Assembly: GCF_019970065.1 (NCBI RefSeq)
Contig: NZ_JAHXYH010000005.1
Span: forward strand, 124,001-188,000
DNA length: 64,000 nt
From: Chryseobacterium sp. OSA05B
GTDB lineage: Bacteria; Bacteroidota; Bacteroidia; Flavobacteriales; Weeksellaceae
Direction of reading: 5' to 3'
This document shows, one piece after another, positions 1 through 7,560 of this stretch (position 1 is its first letter; each line of letters starts with the position of its first letter). Both the position numbers and the translations under genes were made by a program. The notes under the pieces are model-generated. The model saw only the letters and a program-made list of their open reading frames with translations, did no database searches and was not told the DNA's origin.

Positions 1-670
1 TAAAATATTGATTGGAAACGATCTGCAGAACATCCGGAAGCGGATTAGCCAGAGTGAATCTGTTTTCACCGGTTTCCACATCAATCACTCTTCCTTCTTT
101 TGTATCGTAAAGACAATATTTAAACTGGATAAACTCGTTCTCCGGAATTTCAACGGAAGCTTCCCAGATTCCAAAATCGGTCTGCGAAAGATGGATCACT
201 TTTTCGTAATTCCAGTTTCCTAAAGAAGCCGTACTGCCGAAGAGTACAATTTTCCAGTCCGGATTATAGACGGGCGCTTCTATTCTGAATAAATGGGTAT
301 GCTTTTTTAAAACTGTCGCTTTTTCAGGAACAAACTGGTTGAGCTTATTATAAAGAATTTTATTGTTTAAATAGTTTTCAGGGAAATTCTTATTGCTCCA
401 TTCATCAAAAATAATAAACTCCTTGTAGTTATGAGGAAAATTAAGATGATGCAGAACAAATTCTTCTCTCAGAACATTTCCTTTTTCGTCTGAAACCTGG
501 TATTTATATGAAACTGATTTTGAGAAATAATCTACCTCACATTTCCAAATGCCGTTTTCTGCATAAAATAAGGTATGAGTCTGGACAGCAGCGCCTTTGT
601 TATCTACAATCAATAGCTGCAGATTCTGCCCGGCCTTTGCATTATATCCTACATTAAAGTATAACTTCAT
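1..670 (-). CDS. malQ: 4-alpha-glucanotransferase, N-terminal part (cut by window edge)
   Basis: The frame opens at an ATG whose first base is 670 and runs off the left edge without a stop, giving about 223 residues. The protein starts MKLYFNVGYNAKAGQNLQLL and has two successive beta-rich modules, roughly residues 1-100 and 120-220. The second contains FGSTASLGNW, a typical CBM20 starch-binding signature. Two N-terminal CBM20 modules in front of a GH77 catalytic domain is the usual architecture of Bacteroidota and plant DPE2-type disproportionating enzymes, which transfer glucan chains among malto-oligosaccharides. The catalytic domain lies outside the window, so the assignment rests on the CBM tandem and the familiar N-terminus. 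A different CBM20 protein remains possible. Confidence 0.72.
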   Translation of the reverse strand, partial: MKLYFNVGYNAKAGQNLQLLIVDNKGAAVQTHTLFYAENGIWKCEVDYFSKSVSYKYQVSDEKGNVLREEFVLHHLNFPHNYKEFIIFDEWSNKNFPENYLNNKILYNKLNQFVPEKATVLKKHTHLFRIEAPVYNPDWKIVLFGSTASLGNWNYEKVIHLSQTDFGIWEASVEIPENEFIQFKYCLYDTKEGRVIDVETGENRFTLANPLPDVLQIVSNQYF

Positions 671-740
671 CTATATTTTTTTATAAAAATACATTTTAAT
701 ATCGAAAAATAAAACTTATTGAAGATCAAATAATCATTAA

Positions 741-772
741 AAAACCTTTCCAAAATAAGTTGAAAAGGTTTT
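741..772 (-). terminator. Rho-independent terminator of the T9SS cargo gene
   Basis: The inverted repeat AAAACCTTT...AAAGGTTTT has a further CAA/TTG pairing inside. It lies just past the stop at 809 of the minus-strand gene and is flanked by A/T runs. Confidence 0.6.
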
Positions 773-808
773 AAATTTTAATAGAGTTTAATGAAATCTC
801 TGTCTTTA

Positions 809-1975
809 TTATTCCGTTACCAGAATTTTTTTGTTTAATAAAGCTTTACCGGATTCATCTGTAATGTTAACGATATAAGCTCCATTGACTAGGCTTTTCA
901 AATGGACCTGCTGATTGAGCGAGCCGTCTTTTACAGACAACTTCTGTTTCATCACATTTTTTCCGGAAATATCGAAAACATTCAGGAGAATATTTCCTTT
1001 TATTTTTTGATCATTGACGTTGATGTTAATGAAATGTTCATCCACTTTTGTCGGATAGATATCGATATTAGCCAATGCATTGACTGAAGTCGCTCTGTCA
1101 TTAGCAAAATATTTACTCGCCAGGTCATAAATATGTGGTTTTTCTCCACCAGGAAGTGCTTTTGCCTGAAGCGTATTTAAATCTACTTCATACAAACCGT
1201 CTCCTTTAGCGCTCGCAATAACTACTTTTCCACTGGCATTGACTGCAGATCCGTTGACTGAATAATTTTCCGGAAGACCTGATATCTTACCCACAAATTT
1301 TGCTTTCAGTTCTTTAGCTACCACTTTAAAGACATTTCCGGAAGCTGAGAAGACATAGAAATTATTTTCAGCATCTGCGATCATATCTCCTCCAAAGCCT
1401 GTTTCAATAGCTGTGAATGAATTCTTTCCATTGGCAGCATCATCTTTAATAATCCCAAGATCATTAACAGTGTAATGGCTGCCTTTTCTGCTGATCTGCA
1501 AAAGCTGTGATCCTGCATTGTTCAGGGCATAAATATTTCCGTCATACCCCGCTGTCATTCTTGTGATATGGGAATTGATATCGCACGACGTTACTTTAGT
1601 CACCGTATTTTCAACTAGCGTAATTTCCTTTGTCTTCGCATTCAAAATATAAATATTGGACGAAAACATCGGCATATACACAAGGTTATTATTCATCGGG
1701 TCATAAGCCAGAGCCGCCATGGTAGTCGACTGTGAATGGTTGTAAGAATTTTTATCTTCCGACACATTACCTTTTCTTTCCTGAGAAAATACCTGTGTCA
1801 CAGCATCAGCCGAGAAAAGTTTATCTCCGGAAGTACCATTGGCAGCATCCATCACGCGGAAATCACTGAAAACAATACTGGAAGTATCTTTTCCGGCAAT
1901 CGCGAAAAAATCCTGTTGTGCATAGGCGTTGGTACCCAACACAAGCAGGAAAAGAGGGAATAAATGTTTTTTCAT
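809..1975 (-). CDS. Secreted protein with T9SS type A sorting domain
   Basis: This 388-residue protein begins with a clear signal peptide (MKKHLFPLFLLVLGTNAYAQ). The middle, about residues 60-290, has repeated motifs such as YDGNIYALNNAG, ENNFYVFSASGNVFKV and GDGLYEVDLNTLQAKAL, which look like blades of a WD40 or PQQ-type propeller. The last 80 or so residues (from IDIYPTKVDEHF, with FDISGKNV, GAYIVNI and a final KKILVTE) form a type IX secretion C-terminal sorting domain. The protein is therefore expected to cross the outer membrane through T9SS and be cell-surface attached or released. The natural role of the propeller is not evident. It is monocistronic, with a terminator after it. Confidence 0.85.
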   Translation of the reverse strand: MKKHLFPLFLLVLGTNAYAQQDFFAIAGKDTSSIVFSDFRVMDAANGTSGDKLFSADAVTQVFSQERKGNVSEDKNSYNHSQSTTMAALAYDPMNNNLVYMPMFSSNIYILNAKTKEITLVENTVTKVTSCDINSHITRMTAGYDGNIYALNNAGSQLLQISRKGSHYTVNDLGIIKDDAANGKNSFTAIETGFGGDMIADAENNFYVFSASGNVFKVVAKELKAKFVGKISGLPENYSVNGSAVNASGKVVIASAKGDGLYEVDLNTLQAKALPGGEKPHIYDLASKYFANDRATSVNALANIDIYPTKVDEHFININVNDQKIKGNILLNVFDISGKNVMKQKLSVKDGSLNQQVHLKSLVNGAYIVNITDESGKALLNKKILVTE

Positions 1976-2121
1976 ACAATGTAGAATTTAGATTCGTAAT
2001 GATTTTAGTATGACTAAGTTACACAATTTAAAAATGAAATCATAAAAAAATAGCAGTATTTACATAACATTTACAATCATTTAATGTAAACGTTGATATT
2101 TCGATAAATTATTATTTTTTC

Positions 2122-2331
2122 AAACACAAATGGAACAAATTTTTTCACAAATGCTACTATTGAAAGACTCTAACATTCGTGTTATTCGTGAAAAAAGATT
2201 AGTGGAATTTGTGTTTTTTAAACTTCGATTTAAACACAAATAGCACAAATGTGTTCACCAAGATCACTATTGAAAGACAGTAAAATTCGTGTTATTCGTG
2301 AAAAAAGATTAGTGGAATTTGTGTTTTTTAA
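2122..2331. repeat. Two direct copies of a ~100-bp element with inverted ends
   Basis: Copy 1 spans about 2122-2221 and copy 2 about 2232-2331. Each opens with AAACACAAAT and closes with ATTTGTGTTT, which are reverse complements. The right halves (from ATTCGTGTTATTCGTG onward) are identical, while the left halves differ at several positions. The style matches intergenic repeats common in flavobacterial genomes. No transposase is adjacent. Confidence 0.8.
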
Positions 2332-2451
2332 ATGCAAAGATTGTTCGCTCCGCCAACATGAGTAAGGTTTTCGGATTAAATATGCTGTATGCGCTACATC
2401 TGCGAGAGATGACAAAAAGTAAGAAATTACTTACAAATGAGCATAAAAAAA

Positions 2452-2519
2452 TCCCGCAGATCACACAGATTACAACAGATTTTTATGATATGATCTGCAG
2501 AATCCACACGAGCTGCGGG
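2452..2519. repeat. Hairpin-forming intergenic repeat
   Basis: Its left end CCCGCAG pairs with CTGCGGG at its right end, and the inner AGAT...ATCTGC stretches also pair in part. It lies just past the cysS stop (2544), so it may also serve as a minus-strand transcript end. The wording CGCAGAT-like/ATCTGC resembles a dispersed repeat family of flavobacteria. That is recollection, not a search. Confidence 0.55.
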
Positions 2520-2543
2520 AGTTGTACTATTTATTTTTTGAGG

Positions 2544-4010
2544 TTAATTCAGAACGTAGGTCGTTCCGTCTCTTCCGTCTTTTAATTCGATACCTTCAGC
2601 AAGCAGTTTGTCTCTGATCTGGTCTGAAAGGTCAAAGTTTTTTGATTTTCTGGCCTGATTTCTCAGTTCAATTAAAACTTTTAGAGTCTGATCAAGCTTC
2701 TCATTATTATTTTCTTCAACATTCTGAAGTCCCAACACATCGAATACAAAAGCATTCATCGTTGTTTTTAAGTCTTCAAGATCTTCAGAAGAAATCGTTT
2801 CTTTCTCATCATTTAAAGCGAAAATATATTTTACAGCTTCAAATAAGTGAGCGATCAGAATCGGAGAATTAAAATCATCATTTAAGGCATCATACGCTTT
2901 AGTTTTCCACTCTTTAAGATCAAAACCAGATTGTTTTTCATTATCCGGAGTGATCGAGTTTAATACTTTAATGGCTTCCATTAGTCTGATAAAACCTTTT
3001 TCGCTCGCAATCATCGCATCATTGGAAATATCCAAAACACTTCTGTAGTGCGCCTGCAGGAAGCAGAAACGTACGATGGTAGGATGGAAAGGTTTTTCAA
3101 AGAAATCGTTTTCACCTGTTACCAACTGCATAGGAAGGATATAGTTCCCTGTAGATTTACTCATACGCTGGGAATTCATCGTCAGCATATTGGCATGCAT
3201 CCAGTAATTCACCGGAGCAGTATCATTGCAGGCTTTTCCCTGTGCAATTTCACATTCGTGGTGTGGGAATTTCAGGTCCATTCCTCCGCCGTGGATATCA
3301 AATTTTTCACCAAGATATTTTGTACTCATGGCAGTACATTCAAGGTGCCATCCCGGGAAACCTTCGCCCCACGGGGAATTCCATCTCATAATATGCGCAG
3401 GAGATGCTTTTTTCCACAGGGCAAAATCCTGTGGATTTTTCTTTTCACCCTGTCCGTCCAGATCACGGGTGTTGGCAAAAAGTTCTTCGATGTTACGTTT
3501 TGAAAGTTCACCGTAATTCAGTCCTCTGTTATTGTATTCCAAAACATCGAAGTATACAGAACCATTGCTTTCGTAGGCAAAACCTCTTTCGATAAGTTTC
3601 TGTGTAAGCTCAATCTGTTCTACGATATGGCCTGTCGCGGTAGGTTCGATATTCGGAGGAAGCAGGTTGAACATTTCCAGAACTTTATGAAAATCTACCG
3701 TATATTTCTGTACGATTTCCATAGGTTCAAGCTTTTCCAAACGGGTTTGTTTTACGAATCTGTCGTTTTCTACATTTCCATCGTCTGTAAGGTGACCTGC
3801 ATCGGTGATATTTCTTACGTATCTTACTTTATACCCTAAATGGATCAGGGTACGGTAGATAAAATCAAAGGAAAGGAAAGTTCTTACATTTCCCAAATGC
3901 ACATTGCTGTACACGGTAGGTCCGCAGACATACATTCCTACGTTTCCTTCTAGAATGGGTTTAAATATTTCTTTTTCTCCGGTAAGAGAGTTATATAATT
4001 TTAATTGCAT
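2544..4010 (-). CDS. cysS: Cysteine--tRNA ligase
   Basis: A 488-residue class I aminoacyl-tRNA synthetase that charges tRNA-Cys. The HIGH-type motif is HLGN at residues 38-41, preceded by the zinc-binding Cys of MYVCGPTVY (C29). Further zinc ligands are present in WHLECTAMS and FPHHECEIAQ, and the KMSKS loop appears as RMSKSTGNY. Full family length with a normal DALR-like C-terminal helix bundle, ending KDGRDGTTYVLN. The start ATG at 4010 gives the canonical MQLKLYNSLTGEKE. It lies downstream of folE and the DinB-like gene on the same strand, separated by a 121-bp A/T-rich gap. Confidence 0.97.
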   Translation of the reverse strand: MQLKLYNSLTGEKEIFKPILEGNVGMYVCGPTVYSNVHLGNVRTFLSFDFIYRTLIHLGYKVRYVRNITDAGHLTDDGNVENDRFVKQTRLEKLEPMEIVQKYTVDFHKVLEMFNLLPPNIEPTATGHIVEQIELTQKLIERGFAYESNGSVYFDVLEYNNRGLNYGELSKRNIEELFANTRDLDGQGEKKNPQDFALWKKASPAHIMRWNSPWGEGFPGWHLECTAMSTKYLGEKFDIHGGGMDLKFPHHECEIAQGKACNDTAPVNYWMHANMLTMNSQRMSKSTGNYILPMQLVTGENDFFEKPFHPTIVRFCFLQAHYRSVLDISNDAMIASEKGFIRLMEAIKVLNSITPDNEKQSGFDLKEWKTKAYDALNDDFNSPILIAHLFEAVKYIFALNDEKETISSEDLEDLKTTMNAFVFDVLGLQNVEENNNEKLDQTLKVLIELRNQARKSKNFDLSDQIRDKLLAEGIELKDGRDGTTYVLN

Positions 4011-4131
4011 TTTTTTATGTTAAAAGATTCAATGATTAAAGGATTTAAAAATTAGTTAAAATAATTCTATCCACAACAAATAATTGTTGTGAGAAAAATT
4101 TTATTTGAAACTTTTTTAAATATGACCATTA

Positions 4132-4563
4132 TTAAATTGCTTTTAAGTGATATTGAAGATGATCAATGTAATCTTGAATAATATATTCCAGTGTAAAGGT
4201 CTGAGGAACTGTTTTTGTAGTATCACAGGTTCTTTGCAAAGCTTCATCCGGGATATTTTCTACGGTATACACAATCTGAAAATTCAACGATTTCCAAAGA
4301 CCGATGATCTCCTGAACAGGAATATTCTGATAATTCTGTGCTTTTACCCAAAAATCCTGATCATATACTATATTATCATTTTCCTTGTATTGGGTGACTA
4401 CAAATCGTCTGATATTGCTGAGTGCGCTATCACAAAGATGGCCTAAAATTTCTTTTTTCGACCATTTTTCAGGTGAAATCTTATAATTCCAATCTTCTTC
4501 AGAAATAGTTTCAAATCTCTGAAGCCCGGCATTCACAATATTTTTAAGGATCTGATAGTTCAT
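4132..4563 (-). CDS. DinB-family (YfiT-like) putative metal-dependent hydrolase
   Basis: A 143-residue four-helix-bundle protein. Conserved features include the WSKKEILGHL segment with a His, and a C-terminal DYIDHLQYHL with two further His residues; these three His are the usual divalent metal ligands of the DinB/YfiT superfamily. Members are often thiol S-transferases, but the substrate here is unknown. The start lies 7 bp after the folE stop, so the two are probably cotranscribed. Confidence 0.75.
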   Translation of the reverse strand: MNYQILKNIVNAGLQRFETISEEDWNYKISPEKWSKKEILGHLCDSALSNIRRFVVTQYKENDNIVYDQDFWVKAQNYQNIPVQEIIGLWKSLNFQIVYTVENIPDEALQRTCDTTKTVPQTFTLEYIIQDYIDHLQYHLKAI

Positions 4564-4570
4564 CTGTTTA

Positions 4571-5239
4571 CTAATAATCTAATTTCGCATGACTTCCCAC
4601 ATAATGAAGGAATTCCTGTCTCGTGATAGGATTCGTTCTGAAAATACCACTCAATTCCGCCGTGATTGTAGAACTTGCCGTATCTTTTATTCCTCTGCAG
4701 TTCACACACAAATGTTTTGCATCAATAATACATGCCACATCTTTGGTACCTAATGCTTCTTTCAAAGCATCTACAATCTGCATCGTCAGTCTTTCCTGAA
4801 CCTGCGGTCTTTTTGCATAATAATCCACAATCCTGTTGATCTTGGAAAGGCCAATCACTTCGCCGTTTGAAATATAGGCTACGTGGGCTCTTCCGATGAT
4901 CGGCAGAAAGTGATGTTCACAGAAAGAATACACGGTAATATCCTTTTCCACCAGCATCTGGCGGTATTTATATTTATTGGAAAATGTTGAAATTCCCGGT
5001 TTGTTTTCGGGAAGAAGACCTCCAAAAATTTCATTCACATACATTTTGGCAACACGCTTCGGAGAATCCTTTAAAGAATCATCCGTCATATCCATCCCCA
5101 GTGTTTCCATAATTTCACCGAAAAGTTCGGTAATTTTTTCTATTTTTTCCTGTGGCGATTTATCAAATGCATCTTTCCTAATAGGCGTATGTTCTTTTCC
5201 AGTGAAAATATCATCGTCGTTATCGGTAAAATCAACCAT
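4571..5239 (-). CDS. folE: GTP cyclohydrolase I
   Basis: A 222-residue enzyme converting GTP to 7,8-dihydroneopterin triphosphate, the first step of folate and pterin synthesis. Signatures are YSFCEHHFLPIIGRAHVAYI (zinc Cys and catalytic His), GLSKINRIVDYYAKRPQVQERLT and HLCVNCRGIKD with the remaining zinc Cys. The acidic N-terminal 40 residues are variable in the family. Folate supply is thematically linked to the nearby metF/metH genes, though they are in a separate transcript. A -7 promoter element lies just upstream. Confidence 0.97.
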   Translation of the reverse strand: MVDFTDNDDDIFTGKEHTPIRKDAFDKSPQEKIEKITELFGEIMETLGMDMTDDSLKDSPKRVAKMYVNEIFGGLLPENKPGISTFSNKYKYRQMLVEKDITVYSFCEHHFLPIIGRAHVAYISNGEVIGLSKINRIVDYYAKRPQVQERLTMQIVDALKEALGTKDVACIIDAKHLCVNCRGIKDTASSTITAELSGIFRTNPITRQEFLHYVGSHAKLDY

Positions 5240-5256
5240 TTTTATTTAATTTGCAA

Positions 5257-5264
5257 CAAAAATA
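5257..5264 (-). promoter_or_regulatory. Bacteroidota -7 promoter element for folE
   Basis: On the minus strand this reads TATTTTTG, a perfect TAnnTTTG, 17 bp before the folE ATG. A -33 TTTG is not clear. Confidence 0.5.
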
Positions 5265-5328
5265 CGGATAAAATCTGTTCATCGATTTCAATTTGAACGA
5301 AAAACATTGTCCATTCTCAACTTAGCCT

Positions 5329-6483
5329 ATGATTATTGTCGAAGAAGTACAGAACGAAAAACAAAAAAAGGACTTTTTAGAATTTCCCGCCCAACTTTAC
5401 CGGCACGACAAACACTATATAAGACCCCGAAATCAGGACATCGAAGAGATTTTTGATCCTGAAAAAAACAAATCTTTCAAAGAAGGAGAATGTGCCCGCT
5501 TTTTATTTAAGAACAAACAGAATGAAATGGTGGGAAAAGTGGCCGTTTTCATCTCAACTCCTTACGAGCAGAAGCAGCCTACAGGAGGCATCGGGTTTTT
5601 CGACAGTATTCATGATCAGAAAACCGCTGATTTCATTTTCGATCACTGCAAAATGTGGCTCCAGGAAAGAGGTATGGAAGCCATGGACGGCCCGATTAAT
5701 TTTGGCGAACGGGATAAATTCTGGGGACTTTTAACGGAAGGTTTTGCCGAGCCTCTCTTCGGAATGAATTATAATTTCCCTTACTATAAAGATCTGTTTG
5801 AGAATTACGGTTTTAAAATATATTTCGAACAGCTTTGTTTTTCAAGACCCATTTTCGCAGAAGTTTCAAGGATTTTTACGCTCATGCATACCAAGCACAG
5901 CAGAAATCCCGCCATCTCTGCAAGACCGATGAAAAAGAATGATCTTCCTAAATTCGCTAAAGATTTTACGGAAATTTACAATCAGGCATGGGCGTGTCAC
6001 GGAGAAGGTAAGCAGCTGGAGGAAGCAAAAGTTCTGAAAATGTTTAATACCATGAAACCCATCATCAATGAACATATTTCCTGGTTTGTGTATGAAAATG
6101 AAAAACCAATTGCGATGTGGATGAATCTTCCGGATGTAAACCAGTGGTTCAAATATCTGAACGGCCGATTTGGGATTGTGGAAAAACTCAAATTTTTGTG
6201 GATAAAACAATTCACGAAGAACGAAAAAATGGTAGGTCTGGTTTTCGGCGTTATTCCGGAATGGCAGAAGAAAGGTATTGATGGGTACATGATCTGGGAA
6301 GGAACGCAGCACCTGAGAAAACATACGGATTTCAAGACGACGGAACTTCAGTGGATCGGAGATTTTAATCCTAAAATGATAAAAATTGCAGAAAGTCTTA
6401 ATACCACTGTGACCAGAAAACTAGCTACGTACCGGTATTTATTTGACCGAAATAAAGAATTTGAAAGACATCCTATCCTTTAA
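5329..6483 (+). CDS. Conserved GNAT-fold-like protein of unknown function
   Basis: This 384-residue soluble protein has no signal peptide. It begins MIIVEEVQNEKQKKDFLEFP and has a FINFGERDKFWG-like central motif (DGPINFGERDKFWGLL) and a C-terminal segment VFGVIPEWQKKGIDGYMIWE. That segment resembles the acetyl-CoA binding turn of GNAT N-acyltransferases (R/Q-x-x-G-x-G/A). It belongs to a family widespread in Bacteroidota and other phyla whose substrate is not known to me. It is divergent from folE, with a strong bidirectional terminator after its stop. Confidence 0.7.
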   Translation: MIIVEEVQNEKQKKDFLEFPAQLYRHDKHYIRPRNQDIEEIFDPEKNKSFKEGECARFLFKNKQNEMVGKVAVFISTPYEQKQPTGGIGFFDSIHDQKTADFIFDHCKMWLQERGMEAMDGPINFGERDKFWGLLTEGFAEPLFGMNYNFPYYKDLFENYGFKIYFEQLCFSRPIFAEVSRIFTLMHTKHSRNPAISARPMKKNDLPKFAKDFTEIYNQAWACHGEGKQLEEAKVLKMFNTMKPIINEHISWFVYENEKPIAMWMNLPDVNQWFKYLNGRFGIVEKLKFLWIKQFTKNEKMVGLVFGVIPEWQKKGIDGYMIWEGTQHLRKHTDFKTTELQWIGDFNPKMIKIAESLNTTVTRKLATYRYLFDRNKEFERHPIL

Positions 6484-6491
6484 ATAAAAAA

Positions 6492-6512
6492 CCCTGCCAT
6501 TGAATGACAGGG
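6492..6512. terminator. Bidirectional terminator between convergent genes
   Basis: The stem CCCTG-c-CAT/ATG-a-CAGGG sits between the plus-strand stop at 6483 and the minus-strand metF stop at 6534. An A-run lies on its left (a T-run on the minus strand), and CTCCTTTC lies on its right. Confidence 0.7.
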
Positions 6513-6533
6513 CTCCTTTCATTAGATACTCTA

Positions 6534-7493
6534 TTAGAATAGCTCACCGGCTACTTTTTTAATATTATCACTTTTCCCCATGGAGTAAAAGTGCAGCACA
6601 GGAACTCCGAAATCCAGCAGTTCCCTGCATTGGTTAATGGCCCATTCTACACCGATCTGCTTGACAGCCTCGTTGTTTTTGGCTTTTTCCACTTCATTGA
6701 TCAGCTCTTCAGGAAGATCAATCTTGAATATTTGCGGAAGAATTTTTAAATGCTTTTTGGTTGCAATAGGTTTGATACCTGGGATAATAGGTACTGTAAT
6801 CCCCATTTCTCTTGCCTTTGTCACAAATTCAATAAACCGTTTATTGTCAAAAAACATCTGTGTGACGATATAATCTGCTCCGGCATCTACTTTTTGCTTA
6901 AGCCATTTCAGATCATAATTCATGGAAGGTGCTTCCATATGTTTTTCAGGATATCCGGCTACTCCTACACAGAATTTGTTAAGCTCATCACAGGCTTCCT
7001 CATCATTATGAAGGTATTTCCCTCTTCCTAAATCATTGATCTGATGAACGAGATCCATCGCACTGGCATGACCTCCCGGGGTAGGCTCGAAATATTGATG
7101 CCCTTTCATAGCATCACCTCTCAAAGCCATTATATTTTCTATTCCCAGATACATACAGTCTACGAGAAGGTATTCTGTTTCTTCTTTGGTAAAACCTCCG
7201 CAAAGAAGATGGGGAACAGTGTCTACATTATATTTATGCTGGATTGCAGAACAAATCCCTAAGGTTCCGGGACGCATTCTGGTGATACGGCGCTCCATCA
7301 ACCCGTTTCCTTTATCAAGATAAATATATTCTTCTCTCGAAGTGGTTACATCAATAAAAGGCGGCTTAAACTCCATAAGCGGATCTATATTGGTATACAG
7401 ATCTTCAATTCCGATTCCCTTCTGGGGCGGAACTACCTCTAAGGAGAATAAGGTCTTCCCATTGGCGTTTTTAATGTGTTCAGTGATCTTCAT
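6534..7493 (-). CDS. metF: Methylenetetrahydrofolate reductase
   Basis: A 319-residue TIM-barrel flavoprotein that reduces 5,10-methylene-THF to 5-methyl-THF, the methyl donor for MetH. The N-terminal FSLEVVPPQKG, PPFIDVTTS and GICSAIQHKYNVDTVPHLLC segments are typical, as are NIMALRGDAM, GADYIVTQMFFDN and VPIIPGIKPI (folate and FAD binding). It is the last gene of the minus-strand methionine block, 67 bp downstream of the MetH C-terminal gene. It likely shares control by the SAM riboswitch if transcription reads through. Confidence 0.97.
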   Translation of the reverse strand: MKITEHIKNANGKTLFSLEVVPPQKGIGIEDLYTNIDPLMEFKPPFIDVTTSREEYIYLDKGNGLMERRITRMRPGTLGICSAIQHKYNVDTVPHLLCGGFTKEETEYLLVDCMYLGIENIMALRGDAMKGHQYFEPTPGGHASAMDLVHQINDLGRGKYLHNDEEACDELNKFCVGVAGYPEKHMEAPSMNYDLKWLKQKVDAGADYIVTQMFFDNKRFIEFVTKAREMGITVPIIPGIKPIATKKHLKILPQIFKIDLPEELINEVEKAKNNEAVKQIGVEWAINQCRELLDFGVPVLHFYSMGKSDNIKKVAGELF

Positions 7494-7560
7494 TTTATAG
7501 TTTAGTTATTTTTATCTTTTGTTGATGGCTTATAGGTTGTGACTTACAATCATTAACTTT

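Larger units (their letters stand above)
1976..2543. other. Gene-free gap filled with dispersed repeats
   Basis: This 568-bp gap contains no credible gene. Positions 1976-2120 are plain A/T-rich sequence upstream of the secreted-protein gene. The rest holds a duplicated palindrome-ended element (2122-2331) and a second hairpin repeat (2452-2519). The short open frames across the gap simply translate these repeats. Confidence 0.7.

Noticed and set aside
3048..3503. 151-codon plus-strand frame inside cysS
   Set aside because: It is antisense to well-conserved cysS motifs and has no start context or recognisable domain.
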